64,000 nucleotides of DNA from Streptomyces mangrovisoli (GCF_000974985.2 NZ_LAVA02000030.1:1-64000), one strand, 5' to 3'. Positions 39,452 through 48,004 are shown, counted from the stretch's first letter. Translations and numbers: made by a program. Notes: generated by a model from the letters alone, not told the origin.

Positions 39452-40345
39452 GTGTCCGGCAGTACTGGCAACCCGCCGCCCCGCGGCCTGCGCACCGGCG
39501 TGGCGTCCGCGCTCGCGTTCGTGGCGGCCGCCACCGGCGTATGGGCCGGCGTCGGCGGCACCGCGCGCGCCGCGACCGGCGTGCCGACCCCCGACCACGT
39601 GGTCGTCGTCGTCATGGAGAACCACGCCTACAGCCAGGTGATGGGCTCCTCCAGCGCCCCGTACGTCAACTCGCTCGCGAGCGGCGGCGCGAGCCTCACG
39701 CAGTCGTACGCGGAGACCCACCCGAGCCAGCCGAACTACTACGCGCTGTTCTCCGGCTCCACCCAGGGCGTCACCGACGACAGCTGCGTGAAGATCGGCT
39801 TCTCCTCGGCCGCCAACCTCGCCTCCGAGGTGACCGCCGCGGGCGGCACCTGGGCCAGCTACAACGAGTCGCTGCCCAGCCAGGGCTCGACCACGTGCAG
39901 CAGCGGCAACTACGCCCAGAAGCACAACCCCTGGTTCGGCTTCAGCAACGTGGCGACCTCGACGGCGAAGACCTTCGCGCAGTTCCCGACCGACTACACC
40001 ACGCTGCCCGACATCTCCTTCGTCACCCCCAACCTGTGCAGCGACATGCACGACTGCTCGGTGGCGACCGGCGACACCTGGCTGAAGAACAACCTGGGCG
40101 CCTACGCGACCTGGGCCAAGACCCACAACAGCCTGCTGGTCGTCACCTTCGACGAGGACAACAAGCTCAGCGGCAACCGCATCCCGACCGTGCTGTACGG
40201 GCAGCCGGTGACCGCGGGCGCCACCTCGTCGACGACGTACAACCACTACAACCTGCTGCGCACCCTGGAGGACACCCAGGGCCTCACCGCGCACGCGGGC
40301 AACGCGGCCTCCGCGACCGACATCACCGGCGTCTGGACGTCCTGA
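39452..40345 (+). CDS. Secreted phosphoesterase (acid phosphatase/phospholipase C-like)
   Basis: 297 residues from the GTG at 39452, with CGGAGG 5 bases upstream. The signal peptide runs to about residue 40 (VWAGVGGTARAA). The alkaline-phosphatase-like PF04185 domain starts VVVVVMENHAYSQVMG, the metal-binding MENH motif, and continues with ETHPSQPNYYALFSGS (family nucleophile region), VTPNLCSDMHDC and VVTFDEDN (distal metal site). It probably hydrolyses phosphate esters outside the cell. The MFS gene begins 1 base after its stop. Confidence 0.9.
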   Translation: MSGSTGNPPPRGLRTGVASALAFVAAATGVWAGVGGTARAATGVPTPDHVVVVVMENHAYSQVMGSSSAPYVNSLASGGASLTQSYAETHPSQPNYYALFSGSTQGVTDDSCVKIGFSSAANLASEVTAAGGTWASYNESLPSQGSTTCSSGNYAQKHNPWFGFSNVATSTAKTFAQFPTDYTTLPDISFVTPNLCSDMHDCSVATGDTWLKNNLGAYATWAKTHNSLLVVTFDEDNKLSGNRIPTVLYGQPVTAGATSSTTYNHYNLLRTLEDTQGLTAHAGNAASATDITGVWTS

Positions 40346-40346
40346 C

Positions 40347-41729
40347 GTGTACGTAGCGGACAGCCGCGGGCACGCCCCCGCGCTCCCCGCCGCGCCCGCG
40401 CAGGACGCGCCCGCGCCGTCCGCGGACGACGCCGCCCGGCCCTCCCCGGCCGGGCGGCGGCTCGCCGCGATCGCGCCCACCGTGTTCGCGCTCGGCGCGG
40501 TCAGTCTGATCACGGACGTGTCGTCGGAGATGGTCACCGCCGTCCTGCCGCTGTACCTGGTGGCCGGGCTCGGTCTGTCCCCGCTCGGCTTCGGCCTGCT
40601 GGACGGCGTCTACAACGGCTTCTCCGCGCTGGTACGGCTGGTCGGCGGGCATCTCGCCGACCGCGGCGGCGGCCGGCACAAGTGGGTCGCGGGGCTCGGC
40701 TACGGCGTCTCGGCGCTGTGCAAGCCGCTGCTCCTCGTCGCGCACACGCTCACCCCGATCGGCCTGGTGCTGGCCGCCGACCGCACCGGCAAGGGCCTGC
40801 GCACGGCCCCGCGCGACGCGCTGATCTCCCTCAGCAGCAGCCCGGAGAGCCGCGGCCGCGCCTTCGGCGTGCACCGGGCGATGGACACCGCGGGCGCGCT
40901 GCTCGGCCCGCTGGCCGCCTTCCTGATCCTGCGCGCGACGGTCGACGGCTACGACGCCGTGTTCACGGTCAGCTTCTGCGTGGCGGTCGTGGGCGTGCTG
41001 GTGCTGGTGCTGTTCGTGCCGGGAGGGGCGCGCGGACGCGCCTCCGAAGGGACGACCCCCGACGGCGACGCCGGGGACGTACGGCCGAGCCTGCGCGCCG
41101 CGCTCGCGCTGCTGCGTGTCCGCGGGCTGCGCCGCATCACCGTCTGCGCCCTGCTGCTCGGCCTCGCCACGGTCAGCGACTCCTTCGTCTACCTCCTGCT
41201 GCAACGGCGGCTCGGCGTCCCCGACCGCTGGTTCGCGCTGCTGCCGCTCGGCACGGCGGCCGCGTTCCTGCTGCTCGCGCTGCCGCTCGGCCGGCTCGCC
41301 GACCGGGTCGGCCGCGGGCGGGTGTTCCTGGCCGGGCACGGCGCGCTGCTCCTCGCGTACGCGCTGCTGCTGACCGGCGGCCGCACCACGGCCCTGTCCG
41401 CTGCCGTACTCCTCCTGCACGGCGCCTTCTACGCGGCGACCGACGGGGTGCTGATGGCGGCGGCCTCGGGCAGCGTGCCGCCGCAGCTGCGCTCGTCGGG
41501 GCTCGCGCTGGTCCAGACGGGCCAGGCGGCGGCCCGCTTCGCCTGCTCGCTGGGGTTCGGCGCGGCCTGGACGCTGTGGGGCGACCGTACGGCGCTCGGC
41601 CTGTCGACGGCGGCGCTGGCCGCCTGCACGGCCGCCGCGGTGCTGCTGCGCCCGGACCGGGAGGGCGTCCACGAACCGGAGGGTGTCCGATCGCCGGAGG
41701 GCGACCGATCGCCGGAGGGTGTCTCGTGA
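40347..41729 (+). CDS. MFS transporter
   Basis: 460 residues from the GTG at 40347, one base after the phosphoesterase stop. Twelve or so membrane segments from about residue 45, with SLITDVSSEMVTAVLPLYLV and GLLDGVYNGFSALVRLVGG typical of an actinobacterial MFS subgroup, and DRTGKGLRTAPRDALISLS between the halves. Substrate unknown. The C-terminus ends in repeated EGVxxP units encoded by an 18-bp tandem repeat. The stop codon overlaps the next start (GTGA), so the two genes are coupled. Confidence 0.9.
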   Translation: MYVADSRGHAPALPAAPAQDAPAPSADDAARPSPAGRRLAAIAPTVFALGAVSLITDVSSEMVTAVLPLYLVAGLGLSPLGFGLLDGVYNGFSALVRLVGGHLADRGGGRHKWVAGLGYGVSALCKPLLLVAHTLTPIGLVLAADRTGKGLRTAPRDALISLSSSPESRGRAFGVHRAMDTAGALLGPLAAFLILRATVDGYDAVFTVSFCVAVVGVLVLVLFVPGGARGRASEGTTPDGDAGDVRPSLRAALALLRVRGLRRITVCALLLGLATVSDSFVYLLLQRRLGVPDRWFALLPLGTAAAFLLLALPLGRLADRVGRGRVFLAGHGALLLAYALLLTGGRTTALSAAVLLLHGAFYAATDGVLMAAASGSVPPQLRSSGLALVQTGQAAARFACSLGFGAAWTLWGDRTALGLSTAALAACTAAAVLLRPDREGVHEPEGVRSPEGDRSPEGVS

Positions 41730-41732
41730 GCG
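41661..41732 (+). repeat. Four 18-bp tandem units spanning the MFS stop and the next gene's start
   Basis: Units at 41661, 41679, 41697 and 41715 share GAGGGYG at their start; the second and third end GATCGCCG. They encode EGVHEP, EGVRSP, EGDRSP and EGVS-stop. Each unit carries GGAGG across its junction with the preceding base, and that in the last unit is the ribosome binding site for the gene at 41726. Confidence 0.9.
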
Positions 41733-42745
41733 TCCGCAACAGGATCCTGGTGCTGGTGTCGGCGGTCGTCGCGCTGGCCGTGGTGGCGGTGGCGTCGGTG
41801 CTGCACGCGTCGGCGCGGGCGCAGCGCCGCGACCAGGCCCAGCCGGGCGGGCCGCGGGTCACGGCGGGGCCGGTCGCCCTGACCGACAGCGGCCGCATGA
41901 TCTTCCGGAACATGGCCTGGGGCCCGCACCGCGACGAGCTGACCTCGGTCCCGGCCACCGACCCGTCCGGGCCGCGCACCGCCTCGCACATCAAGTGCCT
42001 GCGCTTCTACGCCGCTTCGGGCACCGGGGTGTGCCTCCAGGCGGTGCACGGACCGGTGTCGGACACGTACCGGGCGGTGATTCTCGACTCCCGGCTGCGG
42101 ATCACGGCGCACTACGACGTCCCGGGCATCCCCTCCCGGGCCCGGGTCTCCCCGACGGGCCGGTTCGCGGCGTGGACGGCGTTCGTGGGCGGCGACTCGT
42201 ACGCGGGCACGGACTTCTCCACGCGCACGGCGATCGTCGACACCCGCACCGGCACGTACATCCCGTCCCTGGAGACCTTCCGCATCGAGAAGGACGGCCG
42301 GACCTACCGCTCCCCGGACGTCAACTTCTGGGGCGTCACCTTCGTGCCGGACGACCGCACGTTCTACGCCACCCTGGCCACCAAGGGCCACACGTACCTG
42401 GTCCGCGGCGACCTGCGCAGCCGTACGGTCACCACCGTCCACGCCAACGTCGAGTGCCCGTCCCTCTCCCCCGACGGCACCCGGATCGCGTACAAGAAGC
42501 GCGTGGCGGGCCTGCCGAAGGACGCCCCCTGGCGCCTGTACGTCCTCGACCTGCGCACGCTGCGCGAGACCCCGCTGGCGGAGTCCCGCAGCGTCGACGA
42601 CCAGGCCGTCTGGCGCGACGACCACACCCTGGTCTACGCCCTCCCCGGCGACTACGGAGCCGACCTCCACCAACTCCCGTCCGACGGCACGGGCACCCCG
42701 CACCGCATCACGACGGCGGCGGTCTCACCGGCGTACGTGCACTGA
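41726..42745 (+). CDS. Membrane-anchored beta-propeller-like (TolB/WD40-type) protein
   Basis: 339 residues from the GTG at 41726, which overlaps the MFS stop as GTGA. A hydrophobic segment at about 6-24 (ILVLVSAVVALAVVAVASVL) is an uncleaved anchor or signal. The rest shows repeated beta-strand units with TolB-like signatures: ARVSPTGRFAAWTAF, NVECPSLSPDGTRIAYKK and DDQAVWRDDHTLVYAL. It likely forms an extracytoplasmic propeller that works with the MFS transporter or reports on the envelope; function unknown. Confidence 0.85.
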   Translation: MSVRNRILVLVSAVVALAVVAVASVLHASARAQRRDQAQPGGPRVTAGPVALTDSGRMIFRNMAWGPHRDELTSVPATDPSGPRTASHIKCLRFYAASGTGVCLQAVHGPVSDTYRAVILDSRLRITAHYDVPGIPSRARVSPTGRFAAWTAFVGGDSYAGTDFSTRTAIVDTRTGTYIPSLETFRIEKDGRTYRSPDVNFWGVTFVPDDRTFYATLATKGHTYLVRGDLRSRTVTTVHANVECPSLSPDGTRIAYKKRVAGLPKDAPWRLYVLDLRTLRETPLAESRSVDDQAVWRDDHTLVYALPGDYGADLHQLPSDGTGTPHRITTAAVSPAYVH

Positions 42746-42763
42746 CTCGCCGCCGTACGTGCC

Positions 42764-42798
42764 GCTGAGGCCGGCGGTCGTGGACCGCCGGCCTCAGC
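42764..42798. terminator. Bidirectional stem-loop between convergent genes
   Basis: Perfect 16-bp stem, 42764-42779 with 42783-42798, and a 3-base GTG loop, between the propeller gene (+) and glnA2 (-). Confidence 0.88.
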
Positions 42799-42834
42799 AC
42801 ACCGAATTCAGCGGGGCACCGCCCCGACCCGCCC

Positions 42835-44196
42835 CTACAGCACCGGCAGGCTCTTCCGCAGCTCGAAGGCCGTGACCTCGCTGCGGTACTCCTCCCACTC
42901 GCTCCGCTTGTTGCGCAGGAAGAAGTCGAAGACGTGTTCGCCGAGGGTTTCGGCGACCAGGTCGCTGCGTTCCATCAGGGTCAGGGCCTCGCCGAGGTTC
43001 TGCGGGAGGGGTTCGATGCCGAGGGCGCGGCGTTCGGCGTCGGAGAGGGCCCAGACGTCGTCCTCGGCGCCGGGCGGGAGCTCGTAGCCCTCCTCGATGC
43101 CCTTGAGGCCGGCGGCCAGCAGGACGGCGTAGGCCAGGTAGGGGTTGGCGCCGGAGTCGATGGAGCGGACCTCCACGCGCGCGGAGCCGGTCTTGCCGGG
43201 CTTGTACATCGGCACGCGGACCAGCGCGCTGCGGTTGTTGTGGCCCCAGCAGATGTAGGAGGGGGCCTCGCCGCCCGCGCCCGCGGTGCGTTCGGAGCCG
43301 CCCCAGATGCGCTTGTAGGAGTTCACCCACTGGTTGGTGATCGCGGAGATCTCCGCCGCGTGCCTCAGCAGGCCCGCGATGAAGGAGCGGCCGACCTTGG
43401 AGAGCTGGTACTCGGCGCCGGACTCGTAGAACGCGTTGCGGTCGCCCTCGAAGAGGGAGAGGTGGGTGTGCATGCCGCTGCCCGGGTACTCCGAGAACGG
43501 CTTCGGCATGAAGGTCGCCTGCACGCCCTGCTCCAGCGCGACCTGCTTCATGATGAGCCGGAAGGTCATGATGTTGTCGGCCGTGGACAGCGCGTCGGCG
43601 TAGCGCAGGTCGATCTCCTGCTGGCCGGGGGCGCCCTCGTGGTGGCTGAACTCGACCGAGATGCCCATCGACTCCAGCATCGTGATGGCCTGGCGGCGGA
43701 AGTCCTGGCCGACGTTCTGCGGGGTGTGGTCGAAGTAGCCGGAGTTGTCGGCCGGGGTGGGGCGCGAGCCGTCCAGCGGGCGGTCCTTCAGCAGGAAGAA
43801 CTCGATCTCCGGGTGGGTGTAGAAGGTGAAGCCCAGGTCGGAGGTCTTGGCCAGGGCGCGCTTGAGGACGTAGCGCGGGTCGGCGAAGGACGCGGAGCCG
43901 TCGGGCATCAGGATGTCGCAGAACATGCGCGCGGTGCCGGGGGCCTCGGCGCGCCACGGCAGGACCTGGAAGGTGGACGGGTCCGGCTTGGCGATCATGT
44001 CGGACTCGTAGACCCGGGCGAAGCCCTCGATCGCGGAGCCGTCGAAGCCGATGCCCTCGTCGAAGGCCTGTTCCAGCTCGGCCGGGGCCACGGCCACGGA
44101 CTTGAGGAAGCCCAGCACGTCGGTGAACCACAGGCGCACGAACCGGATGTCGCGCTCCTCCAACGTCCGGAGCACGAACTCCTGCTGCTTGTCCAT
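42835..44196 (-). CDS. glnA2: Glutamine synthetase type I-like protein GlnA2
   Basis: 453 residues from MDKQQEF at 44196; an ATG five codons earlier has its AAGG too close to serve. GSI folds are clear: IGFDGSAIEGFARV, PEIEFFLL, QVALEQGVQATFMPKP, GSGMHTHLSLF (ATP/metal His) and VRSIDSGANPYLAYA. The adenylylation-type loop near residue 380 (EDDVWALSDAERRALG) lacks the usual tyrosine, fitting a form not controlled by GlnE. In S. coelicolor the orthologue acts as a gamma-glutamylpolyamine synthetase in polyamine use, so glutamine synthesis should not be assumed. Divergent from the flavohemoglobin gene. Confidence 0.93.
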   Translation of the reverse strand: MDKQQEFVLRTLEERDIRFVRLWFTDVLGFLKSVAVAPAELEQAFDEGIGFDGSAIEGFARVYESDMIAKPDPSTFQVLPWRAEAPGTARMFCDILMPDGSASFADPRYVLKRALAKTSDLGFTFYTHPEIEFFLLKDRPLDGSRPTPADNSGYFDHTPQNVGQDFRRQAITMLESMGISVEFSHHEGAPGQQEIDLRYADALSTADNIMTFRLIMKQVALEQGVQATFMPKPFSEYPGSGMHTHLSLFEGDRNAFYESGAEYQLSKVGRSFIAGLLRHAAEISAITNQWVNSYKRIWGGSERTAGAGGEAPSYICWGHNNRSALVRVPMYKPGKTGSARVEVRSIDSGANPYLAYAVLLAAGLKGIEEGYELPPGAEDDVWALSDAERRALGIEPLPQNLGEALTLMERSDLVAETLGEHVFDFFLRNKRSEWEEYRSEVTAFELRKSLPVL

Positions 44197-44528
44197 CTTC
44201 CGCTTCCCCATCCTTGCTGGTCAGGCCGCCTCTCCTCGGTGCCACCGGAGGCGGTCGGGCACCTGAGCATCCCACCACAACACCATTTCATGCGCGTTGC
44301 GCACCTTGATCGCTCCGCCGACCTCGGCGTGAACGCCTCGCGTACGCCAGGTGTATCGCGCTGTCGCCCATCTTGCCTGCTCGCACCCGCATACGTCATG
44401 GCCGCCCCCGCTCCGGCGTGAGCAGGACCACCCCCACTTAAACTTGCATCTCAGATGCAAGTTTAAATAGCGTGCCGATCAGCCGAGCCCGACCGCGCGG
44501 TCGGGCCGTCGAGCACCAGGAGTCCCTC
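44197..44528. promoter_or_regulatory. Divergent glnA2-flavohemoglobin intergenic region
   Basis: 332 bases. The flavohemoglobin side holds the NsrR-like palindrome (separate entry). On the glnA2 side I see no clear GlnR or other box. No open frame with Streptomyces codon bias is present. Confidence 0.5.
44438..44466 (+). promoter_or_regulatory. NsrR-type operator upstream of the flavohemoglobin gene
   Basis: Perfect 29-bp palindrome: a 14-base arm TTAAACTTGCATCT at 44438-44451, a central C, and the exact complement at 44453-44466. It is AT-rich in an otherwise GC-rich region and 62 bases before the start. The core matches the TGCATnT-n-AnATGCA character of Streptomyces NsrR sites. With nsrR encoded next door, nitric-oxide control is the natural reading. 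Confidence 0.85.
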
Positions 44529-45713
44529 ATGCTGTCCGAGCAGTCCGCGGCCACCGTTCGCGCCACCCTCCCCGTCGTCGGGGCCGCCATCGGCGAGATC
44601 ACCGAGCGCTTCTACGCCGGCCTGTTCGCCGCCCACCCCGACCTGCTGCGCGACCTGTTCAACCGCGGCAACCAGGCCGCCGGCACCCAGCGTCAGGCGC
44701 TCGCCGGGTCGATCGCCGCGTTCGCCACGCACCTCGTCGACCACCCGGAGCAGCGGCCCGACGCGCTGCTCGGCCGCATCGCGCACAAGCACGCCTCGCT
44801 CGGCGTCACGGCCGAGCAGTACCAGGTCGTCCACGACAACCTGTTCGCCGCCATCGTCGCGGTCCTCGGCGACGCCGTCACGCCCGAGGTCGCCGCCGCC
44901 TGGGACGAGGTCTACTGGCTGATGGCGAACGCCCTCATCGCCATCGAGAAGCGGCTGTACGAGGAGAGCGGCGGCCCGGCCTGGCGCCCCTGGGAGGTCG
45001 TGGAGCGGGTCGAGGAGACCGGCGACGTCGTCACCTTCCGGCTGCGGCCCGCCGACGGCGGCGCGGTACCCGGCTTCCGCGCCGGCCAGTACGTCTCCGT
45101 CCGCGTCGCGCTCCCGGACGGCGCCCGCCAGATCCGCCAGTACAGCCTCTCCGGCGCGCCCGAGGACACGGTCCGGCAGATCAGCGTCAAGCGGGTGGCG
45201 GGCGACGTCTCGACCCCCGAGGGCGAGGTCTCGAACCACCTCCACGCGCAGGTGCGGGAGGGCGGCGTCGTGGAGCTCTCCGAGCCCTACGGCGACCTGG
45301 TCCTCGACGGCACCGACGCGCCGCTGCTGCTCGCCTCGGCGGGCATCGGCGTGACCCCGATGGTCGCGATGCTGGCCCACCTCGCCGCGACCGGGCACGG
45401 CGGCCCGGTCACCGTCGTGCACGGCGACCGCTCCCCCGCGGACCACGCCCTGCGCGCGGACCACGAGCGCTACACGGACAAGCTCCCCGGGGCCGGCCTG
45501 CACCTCTGGTACGAGCAGGAGGCCCCGGCGGGCGCCCGCGGCGGCCTGGTCGACCTCTCCGGCGTCGAGGTCCGCGAGGGCACCCGGGCCTACCTGTGCG
45601 GCCCGCTGCCCTTCATGCGCGCGGTGCGCGCCCAGCTGATCGAGAAGGGTGTCGCCCCGGCCGACGTCCACTACGAGGTCTTCGGCCCGGACCTGTGGCA
45701 GGCACAGGACTGA
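44529..45713 (+). CDS. hmpA: Flavohemoglobin / nitric oxide dioxygenase
   Basis: 394 residues from the ATG at 44529 with CAGGAG upstream. The globin domain (about 1-138) has the distal Tyr29 (RFYAGLF) and Gln54 (GTQRQAL) and proximal His88 (RIAHKHASLG). The FAD domain (about 150-255) carries RQYSLSG and GEVSNHLHAQV; the NAD(P)H domain (about 260-390) has ASAGIGVTPM and the C-terminal YEVFGPD. It converts NO and O2 to nitrate in the cytosol. A perfect NsrR-like palindrome precedes it and a strong terminator follows. Confidence 0.96.
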   Translation: MLSEQSAATVRATLPVVGAAIGEITERFYAGLFAAHPDLLRDLFNRGNQAAGTQRQALAGSIAAFATHLVDHPEQRPDALLGRIAHKHASLGVTAEQYQVVHDNLFAAIVAVLGDAVTPEVAAAWDEVYWLMANALIAIEKRLYEESGGPAWRPWEVVERVEETGDVVTFRLRPADGGAVPGFRAGQYVSVRVALPDGARQIRQYSLSGAPEDTVRQISVKRVAGDVSTPEGEVSNHLHAQVREGGVVELSEPYGDLVLDGTDAPLLLASAGIGVTPMVAMLAHLAATGHGGPVTVVHGDRSPADHALRADHERYTDKLPGAGLHLWYEQEAPAGARGGLVDLSGVEVREGTRAYLCGPLPFMRAVRAQLIEKGVAPADVHYEVFGPDLWQAQD

Positions 45714-45746
45714 CCACGCCCGTCAGGCAGAACGAGGGGCAGAACG

Positions 45747-45775
45747 ACGGAGGGGGCCCACGCGGCCCCCTCCGT
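45747..45775. terminator. Stem-loop between hmpA and nsrR
   Basis: Perfect 12-bp stem ACGGAGGGGGCC (45747-45758) with 45764-45775 and a 5-base loop. Part of it is copied in the adjacent 30-bp duplication. Confidence 0.85.
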
Positions 45776-45813
45776 CACGGCCGGGGCCCACGCGGCCCCC
45801 TCCGTCACGGCCG
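45754..45813. repeat. Exact 30-bp tandem duplication covering the nsrR stop
   Basis: 45754-45783 is repeated exactly at 45784-45813. Copy 2 contains the nsrR stop (TCA on the plus strand at 45805-45807) and its last two codons; copy 1 contains a matching TCA at 45775-45777 and the right arm of the hmpA terminator. Confidence 0.9.
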
Positions 45814-46239
45814 CCGCGTGATCCCCAGCAGCACCGGCCCCGTCGGCGCCGCCGTCACGTCCGTGATCGTGAGCGGGTCCAGCGAGGCGTAGAAGGCCTC
45901 CTGAGCCGCCCGCAGGGCCCCCCGCAGGCGGCACGCGGCGTTCAGCGGGCACGGGGTGTCGCCCTCGCACTCGACCACCTCGGTCTCCCCCTCGAAGTGG
46001 CGCGCCACCGCGCCGACCGACGCCGTGCGGCCCTGCTCGGACAGGGCGAGGCCGCCGCCCCGGCCGCGGCGGGCGTCGACGAGGCCGAGGTGCTGGAGTT
46101 CGGCGACGACCTTGGCCGTGTGCGTGTACGGCACGCCCATGTCGGTCGCGACCTCGCGGGTCGTGGGGGTGGCGTCGCCCGCCACGGCGAGCCGCATGAG
46201 GACACGCAGGGCCAGGTCGGTGGAGCGCAGGAGACGCAT
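45805..46239 (-). CDS. nsrR: Rrf2-family nitric oxide-sensing repressor NsrR
   Basis: 144 residues from the ATG at 46239, chosen because it puts Asp at position 8 (MRLLRSTD), a [4Fe-4S] ligand in S. coelicolor NsrR. The cluster cysteines are Cys91, Cys97 and Cys103 (VECEGDTPCPLNAACRL), the same six-residue spacing as in ScNsrR. The winged helix includes REVATDMGVPYTHTAKVVAEL. An upstream ATG at 46263 would add eight residues and break this register. NO attack on the cluster should release DNA, inducing the neighbouring flavohemoglobin. Confidence 0.94.
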   Translation of the reverse strand: MRLLRSTDLALRVLMRLAVAGDATPTTREVATDMGVPYTHTAKVVAELQHLGLVDARRGRGGGLALSEQGRTASVGAVARHFEGETEVVECEGDTPCPLNAACRLRGALRAAQEAFYASLDPLTITDVTAAPTGPVLLGITRRP

Positions 46240-46255
46240 GCCGAAAGCGTAAATA

Positions 46256-46263
46256 ATGCGCAT
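46256..46263 (-). promoter_or_regulatory. Possible NsrR half-site at the nsrR promoter
   Basis: The 8-base palindrome ATGCGCAT in an AATAATGCGCATCC context lies 17-24 bases upstream of the nsrR start. It is much weaker than the hmpA site; autoregulation is only a guess. The rest of 46240-46454 is C-rich and has no gene. Confidence 0.35.
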
Positions 46264-46454
46264 CCTCGGTTCAACTTTTCTTCGCGCACCTTTCCCACGC
46301 CATTCCCCCGCCCCGTGCGCCCTCCCGGCACACCGCCCCCACTACGATCGGCGCACCCGGACGTCCGGGCCGCCCCGGCGGTCCCGGCCGCCCCGGCCCC
46401 CGCCCCTCCCCTGTCCCAGGACCCCCGTCCCTTTCCCCCAGAAGGAACACGCCC

Positions 46455-47159
46455 ATGGGTACCCCGAAGAACACCCCGAGCACGGCGCGTGCGGCGCGCA
46501 TAGAGGAACTGCGCCGCGCCGAGGCGGCCCGCGCCCGCCGGGTCCGCCTGCTCACCGTCGGCGCCGCGGTGGTGGTCGCGGCCGGTCTGGTGGCCGGCGG
46601 GGTCGCGCTCGCGCACTCCGGGCCGGACGCGCGGAGCACCGCGAGCGACACGAAGGACGGCGCGGCCGCGAAGAACGCCGCGGCGAACTCGGCGGGCGAT
46701 TCGGGCCACTTCACCACCGGCAAGGACGGCGTGCGGGTCTGGTCCGGCACGCTCTCCCGCAACCACGTCTCGACGCCCGTGGACTACCCCATGCACCCGC
46801 CCGTCGGCGGCAACCACAACCCGGTGTGGCTCGACTGCAACGGCGACGTCTACACCGCGCCGGTGAAGGACGAGAACGCCGTGCACGCGCTGGAGCACGG
46901 CGCGGTGTGGGTGACGTACACCGGGAAGGCGGCGAAGGCGGACGTGGCCGCGCTCGCGGCGAAGGTGAAGCGGACGCCGTACACGCTGATGAGTCCGTAC
47001 GCGGACCAGGCCGCGCCGCTGATGCTCACCGCCTGGGGTCACCAACTGGCCGTCAAGAGCGCCTCCGACCCGGCCGTGGACACGTTTCTGGCCACCTATG
47101 TGCAGGGGGCGCAGACGCCCGAACCCGGCGCCTCCTGCACCGGCGGGACGATGAAGTGA
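46455..47159 (+). CDS. DUF3105 membrane-anchored protein
   Basis: 234 residues from the ATG at 46455 (AGAAGGAA upstream). A basic helical N-terminus (IEELRRAEAARARRVRLL) is followed by one membrane segment at about 33-55, leaving an extracytoplasmic DUF3105 domain. The domain has YPMHPPVGGNHNPVWLDCNG and HALEHGAVWVTY, rich in conserved His, Cys and Met residues and suggestive of metal binding. Function unknown. The stop overlaps the start of the DUF305 gene (GTGA), a pairing common in actinobacteria. Confidence 0.88.
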   Translation: MGTPKNTPSTARAARIEELRRAEAARARRVRLLTVGAAVVVAAGLVAGGVALAHSGPDARSTASDTKDGAAAKNAAANSAGDSGHFTTGKDGVRVWSGTLSRNHVSTPVDYPMHPPVGGNHNPVWLDCNGDVYTAPVKDENAVHALEHGAVWVTYTGKAAKADVAALAAKVKRTPYTLMSPYADQAAPLMLTAWGHQLAVKSASDPAVDTFLATYVQGAQTPEPGASCTGGTMK

Positions 47160-47794
47160 GGCGGCTGGTCGGCTGGGTCGCGGGTGCCGCGGCCGCGGCG
47201 CTGTTCGCGGCCGGGGCGGTCACCCACGCGGTCGCCGAGAGCGCCGGCGGCCACGCGGCCGCGGCCTCGCCGACCCCCACCGCCGACTCCGCGGACGCGG
47301 GCTTCGCGCGGGACATGGCGGTCCATCACCAGCAGGCCGTGGAGATGTCGTACGTCGTCCGCGACCGCACGAAGGACCCCGAAGTCCGGCGGCTCGCCTA
47401 CGACATCGCGCAGACCCAGGCCGACCAGCGCGGGATGCTGCTGGGCTGGCTGGACCTGTGGGGGCTGCCGAAGGTGTCCGCGGACCCGCCGATGACCTGG
47501 ATGGGCATGGGCGGCATGGCGGACGGCAAGGACGGCGCGCTGATGCCCGGCATGGCGACGAACACGGAGCTGACGCGACTTCAGAAGCTGAGCGGGAAAC
47601 GGGCGGAGGTGTTGTACCTCCAGCTGATGACGGACCATCACAAGGGTGGCATCCACATGGCCGAGGGGTGTGTGGCCCGGTGCACGGTCGGCGTGGAGAA
47701 GCGGCTCGCGCAGGGGATGGTCGACGCACAGCGGTCGGAGCTCACCTCGATGGCCGAGATGCTCCGTCAGCGCGGTGCCGCAGCTCGGCCGTAA
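47156..47794 (+). CDS. DUF305 extracytoplasmic protein
   Basis: 212 residues from the GTG at 47156, overlapping the DUF3105 stop. A signal or anchor (VAGAAAAALFAAGAVTHA) is followed by a helical, ferritin-like-fold DUF305 domain with two His-Met motifs: MAVHHQQAVEMSYVV near residue 58 and MTDHHKGGIHMAE near 162. Between them is a Met/Gly-rich loop TWMGMGGMADG. The His/Met pattern suggests copper or other metal binding; the family has no settled function. Probably acts with the DUF3105 partner in the envelope. Confidence 0.9.
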   Translation: MRRLVGWVAGAAAAALFAAGAVTHAVAESAGGHAAAASPTPTADSADAGFARDMAVHHQQAVEMSYVVRDRTKDPEVRRLAYDIAQTQADQRGMLLGWLDLWGLPKVSADPPMTWMGMGGMADGKDGALMPGMATNTELTRLQKLSGKRAEVLYLQLMTDHHKGGIHMAEGCVARCTVGVEKRLAQGMVDAQRSELTSMAEMLRQRGAAARP

Positions 47795-48004
47795 TATCTT
47801 CGGACCGGCAAACGGGTCAAATCACCCTGCCTGACGGTTCCTTGGGTTTCTCTTGGCCTGTCCATTCCCCTGGCATGAACGGTTCATCGTAAGAGTTGCG
47901 TTCATCGTGTGATCCATTCCCGGACCTGTTCGACTCCGGGGATACCGCCGCGGATCGCCGAAGACCGACCATCCCATGCGACGAACCGCATAGCAGGGGG
48001 TTCT

